Source of the DNA: Deltaproteobacteria bacterium | GTDB taxonomy: Bacteria > Myxococcota_A > Polyangia > JAAYKL01 | Assembly: GCA_016935665.1 (NCBI GenBank) | Contig: JAFGQN010000165.1 | Coordinates: 1-64,000, forward strand | Length of the DNA stretch: 64,000 nucleotides | Reading direction: 5' to 3' | Shown here: in pieces, positions 8,621 to 16,760 of the stretch | Layout: the number at the start of each line of letters is the position of its first letter | Position numbering within the stretch: the first letter of the stretch is position 1 | Made by a program: the position numbers and the translations under genes | Notes under the pieces: model-generated | What the model saw: the letters and a program-made list of their open reading frames with translations, nothing else | Databases searched by the model: none | Told to the model about the DNA's origin: nothing

Positions 8621-9727
8621 ATGAAGCCTGTCAATGTCACGCCAGGGCTGAAGAGGCGGTTGCATCCTGTTCACAGGTTCGTGGAAACCGCGTTTCATTC
8701 CCTTCGTTACCTTTTTCTGGAAATTACGGCGCGCTGCAATTTAAATTGTCGTCATTGTGGCAGCGATTGTCAGAAGAATGAATCTCCCAACAGCCTGAGC
8801 GTGGCACAGTGGCAAAAAGTGATCGACGATATTGCCGCAACATTCGAACCATCCAGCGTTTTTCTCGTGGTGACTGGCGGAGAGCCGCTTTGTCATCCCC
8901 GATTGTCGCAAATTTTGAGACAAATTCGCAAACACGGATTCTCCTTTGGTCTGGTGTCCAATGGATACAGTTTGACTGAGGAAAAACTGAATGCATTGCT
9001 GCAATTGAAAATGGCTTCCATGACCATTAGCCTCGATGGCATGCAGCGACAGCACGATTGGTTGCGGGGGCGCAACGGATCTTTTCAGCGCGCTGTGGCA
9101 GCGATTGAAATGCTGGCCCAGAGCAACATTCCCATTTTCGATGTGGTGACCTGCGCTCATCCGGGCATGTTGGCACAACTTCCTCGGATAGAATCGTTGC
9201 TTCGTGACAAAGGTGTATCAAGGTGGCGGCTTTTTTCCATTTTTCCCAAAGGACGCGCCCGCATAAATGATAACCTCATTTTAAATCCCAGCCAGTTGCG
9301 ATTTCTGTTGTCGTACATTGCCAACCGGCGTCGTGAATTGAAGAATGCACCGTTTCAGCTGGATTTTTGCTGTGAAGGATTTCTGCCGACGGCTCTGGAT
9401 TTCAAAGTGCGTACCGAACCGTATTTTTGTCGAGCGGGTATCAATATCGGTTCGATTTTAAATGATGGCGCCATTTCAGCATGTCCAAACATTTCCAGAA
9501 CACTGGTGCAGGGCAATGTCATCACCGATGATTTCAAATCCGTCTGGGAGAACCGGTTTCAAAAGTTCAGGGAACGCAGCTGGTTGAAGATTGGCCCCTG
9601 TGCAAAATGTAAATACTGGAGTGGGTGCCAGGGAAATTCGATGCATCTCTATGATGAAAAGATGGGTCACACATGTGTATGCCACGCTGCGGTGGCGACT
9701 GAATCAAGACGTTTTTTCATCAGGTGA
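8621..9727 (+). CDS. Radical SAM/SPASM enzyme of the rSAM/lipoprotein system
   Basis: A 368-residue radical S-adenosylmethionine enzyme. The 4Fe-4S motif CNLNCRHC (C39, C43, C46) is followed by GSDC, giving the CRHCGSDC form seen in the lipoprotein-associated family. TGGEPL is the SAM-binding GGE motif. The C-terminal third is a SPASM-type auxiliary cluster domain: CRAG, the GxIxxCPN segment, CAKCKYWSGCQGN and a final CVC. SPASM enzymes mostly modify peptides or proteins, so the adjacent lipoprotein is the plausible substrate; the chemistry is unknown. The start codon is 3 bp after the lipoprotein stop, indicating coupled translation. No transporter, protease or precursor-recognition gene is adjacent. 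Confidence 0.88.
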   Translation: MKPVNVTPGLKRRLHPVHRFVETAFHSLRYLFLEITARCNLNCRHCGSDCQKNESPNSLSVAQWQKVIDDIAATFEPSSVFLVVTGGEPLCHPRLSQILRQIRKHGFSFGLVSNGYSLTEEKLNALLQLKMASMTISLDGMQRQHDWLRGRNGSFQRAVAAIEMLAQSNIPIFDVVTCAHPGMLAQLPRIESLLRDKGVSRWRLFSIFPKGRARINDNLILNPSQLRFLLSYIANRRRELKNAPFQLDFCCEGFLPTALDFKVRTEPYFCRAGINIGSILNDGAISACPNISRTLVQGNVITDDFKSVWENRFQKFRERSWLKIGPCAKCKYWSGCQGNSMHLYDEKMGHTCVCHAAVATESRRFFIR

Positions 9728-9769
9728 GCATTTGAAAAACGGAGTGGGGCCGAGATTCTACGTTGATTG

Positions 9770-10528
9770 TCAGTAACCGGTTGGTTCATCGATAAATATC
9801 ATTTCGAGGTTTGGAAACGTTTCTTTCAGCTTGTCGCCCAGCGCCTTTACCCCGGCGGTTTCGGTTTTATAGTGTCCCAGATACATCAGGTGGATATTCC
9901 CTTCTCTCGCCTCATGGTATTTATCGTGGGAACCCTCGCCTGTAATCAGACAGTCATATCCCAATGTAATGGCTTCCGCCAGAGTGGACGCGCCACCGCC
10001 AGAAATAAAAGCCACCTTCTCAATTTTTTTGGGACCAAATGCAATGCTGTTCGCCTTTGTATCCAGCGCTTTTTCGTAAATGGCTTCCAGCTCCTTCAGT
10101 GTCAATGGTTCCGGCAGTGTGCCCCCAAAACCGATGGACGTTCCCATGTATTCTCCAAACGGCTTGATGCGTTTTATCTTCGAGATTTTGGCCAGTAATG
10201 CGTTGTTGCCCACCTCCGGATGCATATCCAGGGGAAGATGTGCCGCATAGAGGTTCAGGTTGTAGTTGATGAGGGTTTTTATATGCTGATAATGTCTTCC
10301 GGTAATGGTTTTCAGCCCGCCCCAGATAAAGCCGTGGTGGACAATCATCATTTGCGCGCCAGCGGCATGGGCCTTTTCGTAGGTGGCCAGCGCAGCGTCT
10401 GTTGCAAGGGCCACTCTGGATACGTCTGTGGCGCCTTCCACCTGAAGACCGTTTATAGACTTGTCACTCACCTGGCCAATAGCCAGATAATCATCTAAAA
10501 AGGATACTATTTCGTTTCTGTTTGCCAT
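9770..10528 (-). CDS. NIF3-like dinuclear metal-centre protein
   Basis: A 252-residue member of the NIF3/YbgI family, which forms toroidal hexamers with a two-metal site per subunit. Metal ligands are visible as the His pair in IVHHGFIW (about residues 63-64), the Asp/His group in AAHLPLDMH, and the C-terminal LGHYKTE. Its length fits the short bacterial form without the PII-like insert. The ATG at 10528 is chosen over one 15 codons upstream because GGGAG precedes it. Proposed functions in the family include GTP cyclohydrolase-like hydrolysis and DNA-linked roles, but none is settled. Confidence 0.88.
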   Translation of the reverse strand: MANRNEIVSFLDDYLAIGQVSDKSINGLQVEGATDVSRVALATDAALATYEKAHAAGAQMMIVHHGFIWGGLKTITGRHYQHIKTLINYNLNLYAAHLPLDMHPEVGNNALLAKISKIKRIKPFGEYMGTSIGFGGTLPEPLTLKELEAIYEKALDTKANSIAFGPKKIEKVAFISGGGASTLAEAITLGYDCLITGEGSHDKYHEAREGNIHLMYLGHYKTETAGVKALGDKLKETFPNLEMIFIDEPTGY

Positions 10529-10587
10529 GTGCACTCCCCACAACAGCGTTATCAGGCCATATGCCTTGTTCAAGGCGTATGGAATAT

Positions 10588-10620
10588 AAAAAAAAGGGAG
10601 GACAGCGTGGCCGTCCTCCC
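10588..10620 (-). terminator. Intrinsic terminator after double thioredoxin-fold gene
   Basis: An 8-bp perfect stem (GGGAGGAC with GTCCTCCC, 10596-10620) has a 9-nt loop. Read on the minus strand it is followed by eight T residues. It lies 37 bp past the stop of the gene ending at 10657 and before the NIF3-like gene, so the two are separate units. Confidence 0.88.
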
Positions 10621-10656
10621 CTGGTTGCTTCCGGTTGCTTTACTTAAGCGTTTCTA

Positions 10657-12264
10657 TCAGCTACCGCAGGCGCCTGCCGGTGCTTTGCTGGCGCGCTCAT
10701 TGGAGAGCGGTTTTTCACAGCCTTTAAGACCAGGGTTGGCTTTGCAGAAGTTGTCCTGAATCGCTTTGGGGGTCACACCGCTGAATTTGGTGGTTCCATT
10801 AACAATCCAGGTGGGGCTTGCGCCGATACCCAGACCATTGGCAATGGCCATATTTTCCTTCAGCAGGGTTTCGCCTTCTTCGGCAACGCATTTTTCAATG
10901 GCAGCCGCTTTGATGGGTCCAGTGGCGCATTTCTTCCATTCGGGATTGCGGTAATCCTCTGCACGACACCAAACATACTTCAGATAGTCGTTGTTGTTGG
11001 GATACAATTTTTTGGCGCATGCCCAACGCATATCTTCGTCCACTTCGGCCTGTCCGTGCATGGATGTGATTTTGTCACCGGCCATGTTGGCGATGAAGTT
11101 CACTTTGAAATCCATGTCTTTGCCAAATGCATCAAGTACTTCACCCATGGCGTTTACAGCCATGGCGCCGAAGGGGCACTGACTCATGACGAACACTTCA
11201 AGCGATTTCTCGGTAGAGGGACGACAGGCCAGAGTGTTCTGACAGGATTCGTCTTCGCAATCGACTTTGCCGTTGCCGGTATCGTCTTTTTTGTTGTCGC
11301 AGATTTCTGCATTGGGATCGAAATCGGCTTTTACTTTAACCAGATAGTAATCGCCGGTTTTGGTCAACCAGCGTTCCATGTGTTTAAAGCCGCCCTCGTC
11401 TTTTTGAACGCTGGCATCAAACAACAGTGCCGGCAGTTTATCCACTTTGGCAGCCTTGGCGATTTTTTGAGCTTCAGCATCCGACCAGTCCATGGTGGTG
11501 GCTTTGAGGCCCATGAAAATGCCATTGAGGCTTTTAATCATGTTGTCAACGTTACAGGCTTCGCCGCAGCGTTTGTCTGTCAGAGCAATCAGCTTGACTT
11601 CCGCCGGGGGCTCCATGTTATCACAGTACTTCAGACCTTTGTCTTTGCCGAACTTGCCACAGATGAACTGTTCCATCGCCTGCGCAGAGCGGTTTCCTGT
11701 GTATTTCTCTTCGCCGATGATGATGGATGGACTTCCTGTGGCCTGTTTCTTGGTCGCGAGGTCAAAGGATTTCGAGAGCAATTCTTTCCCTTTTTCGCCA
11801 TCTTTGCAGGTTTTCCACTTGGCAACGTCCAGTTTTACTTTTTTAGCGCATTCTTCGTCGTGAGTGGGGATTTCTCTCCACTTCTCGTTAACGCACTTCA
11901 TGAAATCCCAGTATTCTTTAGTGGAAGGCGCAACCTCTTTGGCACAAAGCTGGCTGATGTCGCCTTGCACTTCTTTGTCACCGTGCATACTGGACAGGGA
12001 GCCATCGGGTTTTTTCTGACCAATATAATTAATATTGATTCCCACCTGACCATCGAATTTTTCAAGCAGAGGCATGAAACCCTCAACCGCCTGAACACCA
12101 TAGGGACACTGAGACATAACAAAGAGATCAATTGTGACTTCTTCTTTTTTCTCTGCTTCAGTTTTTTTTGCATCAGGTTTTTTGTCGCCACCTTTTGGGC
12201 CGCAAGCTACTGCGAACATGGCCAACGAGGCCATTACAAATACAGTTTTTAGTATTCTTTTCAT
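10657..12264 (-). CDS. Lipoprotein with two thioredoxin/DsbA-like domains
   Basis: A 535-residue predicted lipoprotein: signal peptide ending FAVAC, then a Lys/Glu-rich linker to about residue 40. Two related domains follow, each opening with a beta-strand and a redox-type motif, VMSQCPYG near residue 50 and VMSQCPFG near 358. In each the motif has one Cys, rather than the CxxC of a classic disulfide oxidase. Both carry the GDISQLCA / DEDMRWAC helix and a cis-Pro-like segment (TGSPSIIIG, GASPTWIVNG), as in DsbA and GILT relatives. The domains are joined by a Cys/Asp-rich piece (CDNKKDDTGNGKVDCEDESC) that could bind metal. An envelope thiol chemistry, or peptide or metal binding, role is likely. 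Confidence 0.78.
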   Translation of the reverse strand: MKRILKTVFVMASLAMFAVACGPKGGDKKPDAKKTEAEKKEEVTIDLFVMSQCPYGVQAVEGFMPLLEKFDGQVGININYIGQKKPDGSLSSMHGDKEVQGDISQLCAKEVAPSTKEYWDFMKCVNEKWREIPTHDEECAKKVKLDVAKWKTCKDGEKGKELLSKSFDLATKKQATGSPSIIIGEEKYTGNRSAQAMEQFICGKFGKDKGLKYCDNMEPPAEVKLIALTDKRCGEACNVDNMIKSLNGIFMGLKATTMDWSDAEAQKIAKAAKVDKLPALLFDASVQKDEGGFKHMERWLTKTGDYYLVKVKADFDPNAEICDNKKDDTGNGKVDCEDESCQNTLACRPSTEKSLEVFVMSQCPFGAMAVNAMGEVLDAFGKDMDFKVNFIANMAGDKITSMHGQAEVDEDMRWACAKKLYPNNNDYLKYVWCRAEDYRNPEWKKCATGPIKAAAIEKCVAEEGETLLKENMAIANGLGIGASPTWIVNGTTKFSGVTPKAIQDNFCKANPGLKGCEKPLSNERASKAPAGACGS

Positions 12265-12347
12265 CGCTGTTTCCTACTCTTTCCTTCCATGAAATTGATA
12301 TTCCAAAGCAGCGAGAGCGTGTGCCCCGCTATGTTTAAACACGTCAA

Positions 12348-12842
12348 TCAGTGACCGCAGCATCCCTGGCTTCCGTCTCCGCAATGATGATGAGCGGGAG
12401 CCAATTCTTCTTCGGTCGCTTGCCTGACTTCGGCGACTTTTACATCAAAATGAAGATTTTGACCAGCCAGTGGATGATTTAAATTCACAACAATATTTTC
12501 TTCACCCACTTCGTGAATTATGAAGCGCATCGGGCCGTGAGGGGTGTTGGCCTGGAACTGCTGCCCAGGGGTGAGATTGTCAGTCTGAGGAAAATTATCT
12601 TTGGGGATTTCCTGAAACAGTTCCTCGTTTACATCGCCATAGCCATCTTCGGGAGCAACCACTACTTTTTTGCTTTCATTGGCGCTCATTCCTTCCAGCG
12701 CCTTCTCCAGTCCGGGAATAATCTGTCCCCGCCCCCACACGAAACCGAGAGGACTGTTATCTTCGGATTTGTCCACAATATTTCCCTGGTCATCGGTCAA
12801 TGTGTAATCGATGGCCACAAATGCTTCGTTCTGAACTTTCAT
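12348..12842 (-). CDS. slyD: FKBP-type peptidyl-prolyl isomerase, SlyD-like
   Basis: A 164-residue SlyD-type FKBP. It has the FKBP opening DYTLTDDQGNIVDKS and the PLGFVWGRGQIIPGLEKALEGM core, with a chaperone insert-in-flap region (about 75-125: VVAPEDGYG, MRFIIHEVGEENIVVNLNHPLAG). The C-terminus ends in a His/Cys tail (HHHCGDGSQGCCGH), as in metal-binding SlyD proteins that help deliver nickel. The tail is shorter than that of E. coli SlyD. A GGGAG ribosome site precedes the ATG. The gene is single, with an AT-rich region upstream. Confidence 0.9.
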   Translation of the reverse strand: MKVQNEAFVAIDYTLTDDQGNIVDKSEDNSPLGFVWGRGQIIPGLEKALEGMSANESKKVVVAPEDGYGDVNEELFQEIPKDNFPQTDNLTPGQQFQANTPHGPMRFIIHEVGEENIVVNLNHPLAGQNLHFDVKVAEVRQATEEELAPAHHHCGDGSQGCCGH

Positions 12843-13198
12843 TAAAAAAGACTCCCTGTCATGTTGCCGATAAAATCAGGATTCTACCGGGATTGATTGG
12901 TATACGGCACGCAACCGTAATCTGAAGCGGACTTTGGGTCAACCTATCATTTAACTAATTAGAAATCATTAAATCCGCCACTAAACCTTGCAATTTGTGC
13001 CGCTGTTTATAAACGGCTGTATAAAATAACACAATTCGGTTACATGTCCCGGCGCAGCTTTCCAATCAATTGGCATGCCTGCCATTCGCTGCTTCGGTAC
13101 GCAACAGGTCATACGGGGATGTTATTCCTGGGTGAAGGTAATTTTTTGAAGTTTTTTCAAACGATTGGACGAGGGTTGGAAAATTTTGAGAAATGAGA
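12843..13198. other. Intergenic region upstream of slyD-like gene
   Basis: This 356-bp, partly AT-rich stretch (ATTAGAAATCATTAAAT near 12957) probably carries the promoter of the isomerase gene and the 3' end of the small lipoprotein gene. No credible gene or repeat was seen. Confidence 0.5.
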
Positions 13199-13561
13199 TC
13201 ATTCGGTATTTGAAGAATCGAGGGACGTTGGAGCTGAATCATTTGACGAAGTATCTTCGGGAAGGGTTTCGTTTGTACGACTCTCTGTCCACCATTTGGG
13301 CGCACATGCAGATGAACTACAGCTGTCGCAAGTCACCTTGCTGATTTTCTTCCAATGCACTCTCGTCAAATATCCATCATCACCTTCAGTGCAGTCTTCC
13401 TGTGCGCGAATGGTGCACTGCTCCGCATTTTTAATTCCGGTTATACAGTCGGACATGCAATCATTTTCTGAAATGCAGCAAGTATAGTAACAGCCTCCCT
13501 CGTCGCATGCCGATATTGAAATAGTCAACCCAAGTAGAATTAAAATACAACCCGTTCGCAT
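13199..13561 (-). CDS. Small Cys-rich lipoprotein
   Basis: A 120-residue predicted lipoprotein with signal ending SISAC and a GAGGAAA ribosome site. The mature part has a Cys-rich segment of about 60 residues (GGCYYTCC, CMSDC, CDSCSSSAC) and a disordered Ser/Thr/Asp tail. The family is not recognised. Transcribed on its own, just after the end of the WYL regulator gene on the same strand (78 bp gap). Confidence 0.65.
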   Translation of the reverse strand: MRTGCILILLGLTISISACDEGGCYYTCCISENDCMSDCITGIKNAEQCTIRAQEDCTEGDDGYLTRVHWKKISKVTCDSCSSSACAPKWWTESRTNETLPEDTSSNDSAPTSLDSSNTE

Positions 13562-13639
13562 TTGTTTCCTCTCTCTAGTTTGGTTTGTCGGATGAGAACC
13601 TAAAATATTAAGACGGGGTGCGGGATAGAGAGTAAAAAT

Positions 13640-14635
13640 TCACTCGTATTTCGCCAGGGCCGCTTTCAGGTTTGAAGCAACTCTGGTAGCGAGAGAAGCA
13701 GGAGAGAGCACTTTCACGTGTCGATGAAACGACATTATCCAGTTCACCACCTCAAAATCGTCGGTACCGGCTGGCACCATCAGTGTCATGCGGGTTGTAC
13801 CGTCCTTTTGAAATTCGAGCTGTTGAGAATGATGAAACTGGCGAACGCCGATAAATGGTTTGGACGACTTGTCAAATTGCAAAACCACCTTTGTGGGGGC
13901 GCCTTTCTGTATAAACAGGGCATCTTTGAAATGGGCGTCCGGACTGTAATCCCCGGGCAACCGATATCGACTGCCTCGAATGGCTTCTGTATTTGACATG
14001 CGCTCGATGGCGAATGTGCGTAACTGATTGGTGGGCGCATCTTCGGGTTGAGCCAAAAGGTACAATCCCATTTTGTAGGCGACCAGTGTATAGGGGATGG
14101 CGTTGATTTGCGACACATTTCCGCTGGATGACTGGTATTCGAATCGGATTTTTTTTTCGTCTAAAAGACCGGTGAGAACCTCGTCCAGGTCTTCAATTTG
14201 ATCCGTGGACAGCTGCTTGGGCCCGTCGCTGATAATGTGCATTTTGCGCTTCAGATTCTTCAGACGGATAAAGTCCTTTTCTCTTGAAATCTGCGATTCA
14301 ATTGTTTCGAATATTTTATCCAGCGAGTCCTCCAGCAACGTTCCCCGACAGAATGCAAACAGGCCTCGCCCCAGAAACAACGCTGCCACATCCGTCAGGT
14401 TGAATGGTATGGTGATTCGCCTTTTGGAAGTGGGCAAAAACCATACCTTCATGCCGGTTTCAAGGGTTTCGTTTTCAAGTTGGACCCCCATTGAAATGAG
14501 ATCATTAATATCGCGATTGGCGGTACGCCGATTGATGCCATAATCGTCCATCATCGTGCGGATGGTGAGCCTGCCGTGAAACATAAACCGGCGATGTAAA
14601 TCAAACAGTCGGATATATTTTGTTCTGTCTGCCAT
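13640..14635 (-). CDS. WYL-domain transcriptional regulator
   Basis: A 331-residue regulator of the HTH-WYL (YafY/PafC) type. A winged helix-turn-helix occupies about residues 1-65 (RRFMFHGRLTIRTMMDDYGINRRTANRDIND). The WYL domain lies around 165-245, with the family hallmark altered to GLYLLAQPED after IPYTLVAYK. A WCX-like C-terminal dimerisation part follows to the end. The start at 14635 is chosen because AGGAGAC precedes it; longer frames would run into the divergent gene. The WYL domain is thought to bind a ligand such as a nucleic acid or nucleotide. It is divergent from the methyltransferase-like gene, with a palindrome between them. Confidence 0.85.
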   Translation of the reverse strand: MADRTKYIRLFDLHRRFMFHGRLTIRTMMDDYGINRRTANRDINDLISMGVQLENETLETGMKVWFLPTSKRRITIPFNLTDVAALFLGRGLFAFCRGTLLEDSLDKIFETIESQISREKDFIRLKNLKRKMHIISDGPKQLSTDQIEDLDEVLTGLLDEKKIRFEYQSSSGNVSQINAIPYTLVAYKMGLYLLAQPEDAPTNQLRTFAIERMSNTEAIRGSRYRLPGDYSPDAHFKDALFIQKGAPTKVVLQFDKSSKPFIGVRQFHHSQQLEFQKDGTTRMTLMVPAGTDDFEVVNWIMSFHRHVKVLSPASLATRVASNLKAALAKYE

Positions 14636-14657
14636 TTTTTGTCTCCTGCGCTGATGC

Positions 14658-14670
14658 GACAAAATTTGTC
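14658..14670. promoter_or_regulatory. Candidate operator palindrome GACAAA-N-TTTGTC
   Basis: A perfect 6+1+6 inverted repeat sits between the divergent WYL regulator and the 14728 gene, 22 bp from the regulator start. The position suits an autoregulated operator for the WYL protein. The binding partner is inference. Confidence 0.5.
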
Positions 14671-14727
14671 TCATAGTGGATGTACTCTGAAAATGCAAAA
14701 CATACAAACTCAAAAAGAGGTGAACGC

Positions 14728-15207
14728 ATGTCAGTAAATCATTCCGCAATTTCAATGCCGGGCAGTTATGCTTTTAAAATGGGGAATCACAGATTTGGAG
14801 CGCATTTTGGTGATGGGTATGCACACGGGATAGCAGTTGTTCCTGAAGATGCATATGGTGCGTGCGAAGTCCGAGACCTTTGTGAAGGAGCGTATCTGTA
14901 TCAGGGGTTGTATCGGAACGGTCAATTGATTGACATCAATGACCCCGCGCAAATGGGGCGGCATTTGCCGTTTATACGAAAGGCGCGCGGGGAAGTGCTG
15001 GTGACCAATGCCGGTCTTGGGGGATTTCTTTACAGGCTGTTGCGCAAACCGGAAGTGTGGCACATTACGGTGGCCGAACCCGATTTTGATATTATAGAAC
15101 TGGTGGAGCCCACTTTTTCAAAATACGCGGACAAAGTAACGTTCGTTCATGGCGACTGGGATGAGATAGCACGCTACAACATCTTCGATGAAATCTATCT
15201 GGGTTAG
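14728..15207 (+). pseudogene. Methyltransferase-like (spermidine-synthase-like) gene, apparently interrupted
   Basis: A 159-residue open frame begins at an ATG preceded by AGAGGTGA. Residues about 88-155 resemble the Rossmann core of spermidine synthase/SAM methyltransferase folds: GEVLVTNAGLGGFLYRLL is glycine-motif-like, WHITVAEPDFDIIELV is strand beta-2 with its acidic end, VTFVHGDWDE is beta-3, and FDEIYLG is the start of beta-4. The frame stops at TAG exactly there, short of a complete domain. The same frame after the stop reads on to 15291 with a sensible continuation (SYRELLFG, LNGRYVLG). A neighbouring frame then gives FWDKAKSFMGDMAVSMEYG up to the next gene. This suggests nonsense plus frameshift decay. 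The shorter protein being functional is the alternative. Confidence 0.5.
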
Positions 15208-15385
15208 GTGGTTTTTTCGTATCGCGAGCTTTTGTTTGGCGCCAGAAAAGTGATTAAAAAATGTTGCAGGACGTTGAATGGGAGATACGTTTTGGGATAA
15301 AGCAAAGTCTTTTATGGGCGACATGGCTGTTTCGATGGAGTATGGTCTGCCTTTCCCATGGCCTGGGGGAGGACAACGGAGAACG

Positions 15386-16579
15386 ATGTACATGGAAGAA
15401 TTTGAAGATATACGACCTTTTAAAGATAGCGAAGTAACCGAAATACTGGGCCAGTTGCTGAGTGATACGGAATTCCTTAAGATGGTGGCCCGTATGCGTC
15501 TACCCAGGCTCCACCGTTTTGCCGCTCCAGTTGCTCAGGCGCTGGTAAAGACCAGATTACGCGGCGAATTCAAACGCGTGAATAATGTGAATGCGTTTCA
15601 GCAGGTGGTTAAAAAGTATTTCGACAAGGTGATTTCCGGGACGACCAGCCGGGTATCTGTAGGTGGGCTGGGACAACTTAAGCGGGATTCGGCATATCTG
15701 TTTATCAGCAATCACCGCGACATTGCGCTCGATCCGGCATTTGTAAACAACGCGTTGCGTTCGAGTCGATTCGATACCGCCCGCATTGCCATCGGGGATA
15801 ATCTTCTTTCCAAACCGTTCGCGTCTCATTTGATGCGCCTGAACAAAAGTTTCATTGTCAATCGGTCCGCCAGGGGACGCCAAATGTTGTTGGCAACGAA
15901 GAAGCTGTCGCGATACATCCGATTCTCCCTTGAGGCGGAAAATGAATCCATTTGGCTGGCGCAACGGGAAGGGCGAGCCAAAAACAGCCTGGACAAAACG
16001 GAGCCGGCGATCATCAGGATGCTCTCCATGAGTCTCAATCGTAAAACAGAGACATTTGGCGATTATATCCGAAGTCTGAATATTGTGCCCGTATCCATCT
16101 CTTACGAATGGGATCCATGTGATTTGCTAAAAGCCACCGAGCTGGCGCACCGAACGTCGGGCGAAGCATACGAGAAAGCCGACCACGAGGACCTGAACAG
16201 CATTGGTCGTGGGATAACCGGACAAAAAGGCGCTGTGCACATTCATTTTGGAAACGTGCTCGATGGAAATTATGACACTCCGGAACAGGTGGCGGACGCC
16301 GTGGACGCTCAGATTTGGAAGAACTATGTGTTGCATCCGGCTAATCTGGTCGCTTATGAAATGCGTTACGGCGAGGTGCCGGCGTTGCCGGTGGGCGCTG
16401 AAGGGTCACCTTTTTTGCTGGATAGGCATGTGGATACCAAAAAGGCCATGGAAGAACGTTTGCTGAATGTTCCCAGGGAAACGCATGAAATCTTCCTCGA
16501 TATTTATGCAAATCCTGTGATTTCCCGTTTGAAGGTCACATCGAATAACAAAGAAAATCTAAAAACGCTCGCCAGCTGA
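15386..16579 (+). CDS. 1-acyl-sn-glycerol-3-phosphate acyltransferase family protein
   Basis: A 397-residue acyltransferase of the PlsC/PlsB superfamily. Motif I is NHRDIALDPA (NHxxxxD catalytic pair), followed by ARIAIGDNLLSKP and LMRLNKSFIVNR. WLAQREGRAK is motif III; VPVSISYEWDPCD and ITGQKGAVHIHFG complete the pattern of the larger family found in Vibrio and related genera. It should transfer an acyl chain to a lysophospholipid-type acceptor at the membrane. The start at 15386 has GGAG just upstream and gives the usual opening FEDIRPF. A longer frame from 15278 overlaps what looks like the tail of the broken methyltransferase gene. Confidence 0.85.
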   Translation: MYMEEFEDIRPFKDSEVTEILGQLLSDTEFLKMVARMRLPRLHRFAAPVAQALVKTRLRGEFKRVNNVNAFQQVVKKYFDKVISGTTSRVSVGGLGQLKRDSAYLFISNHRDIALDPAFVNNALRSSRFDTARIAIGDNLLSKPFASHLMRLNKSFIVNRSARGRQMLLATKKLSRYIRFSLEAENESIWLAQREGRAKNSLDKTEPAIIRMLSMSLNRKTETFGDYIRSLNIVPVSISYEWDPCDLLKATELAHRTSGEAYEKADHEDLNSIGRGITGQKGAVHIHFGNVLDGNYDTPEQVADAVDAQIWKNYVLHPANLVAYEMRYGEVPALPVGAEGSPFLLDRHVDTKKAMEERLLNVPRETHEIFLDIYANPVISRLKVTSNNKENLKTLAS

Positions 16580-16636
16580 TTACATGCGGGTTCAGGGCAA
16601 TCGCAAAGTCGTCGCTCCACGATAAAAATGTAGGGA

Positions 16637-16688
16637 CCGGGGTTTATCCCCGGCCGAAAACTGGTTATCCCCAGCCGAAAACTGGTTG
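16637..16688. repeat. REP-like hairpin and short tandem repeat
   Basis: CCGGGG-TTTAT-CCCCGG (16637-16653) is a perfect hairpin. From about 16647 a 21-bp unit ending GCCGAAAACTGGTT is repeated twice with two differences. The element lies in an intergenic gap after the acyltransferase. A related core, GGGTTTATCCCCAGG, occurs near 51380. Confidence 0.55.
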
Positions 16689-16760
16689 CGGCGGAAGATA
16701 AAATACTTCCCTATAATATTCTTCCATTAGTTGCGACATTGCGACCGTTGTGACGCGGAC

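Noticed and set aside
11056-12252. 398-codon plus-strand frame opposite the thioredoxin-fold lipoprotein
   Set aside because: The minus-strand gene has a signal peptide, redox motifs, and a terminator; the antisense frame is a product of codon bias.
15205-15207. TAG as pyrrolysine or programmed readthrough in the methyltransferase-like gene
   Set aside because: No pyrrolysine machinery is seen, and a second frame disruption follows, so decay or sequencing error is simpler.
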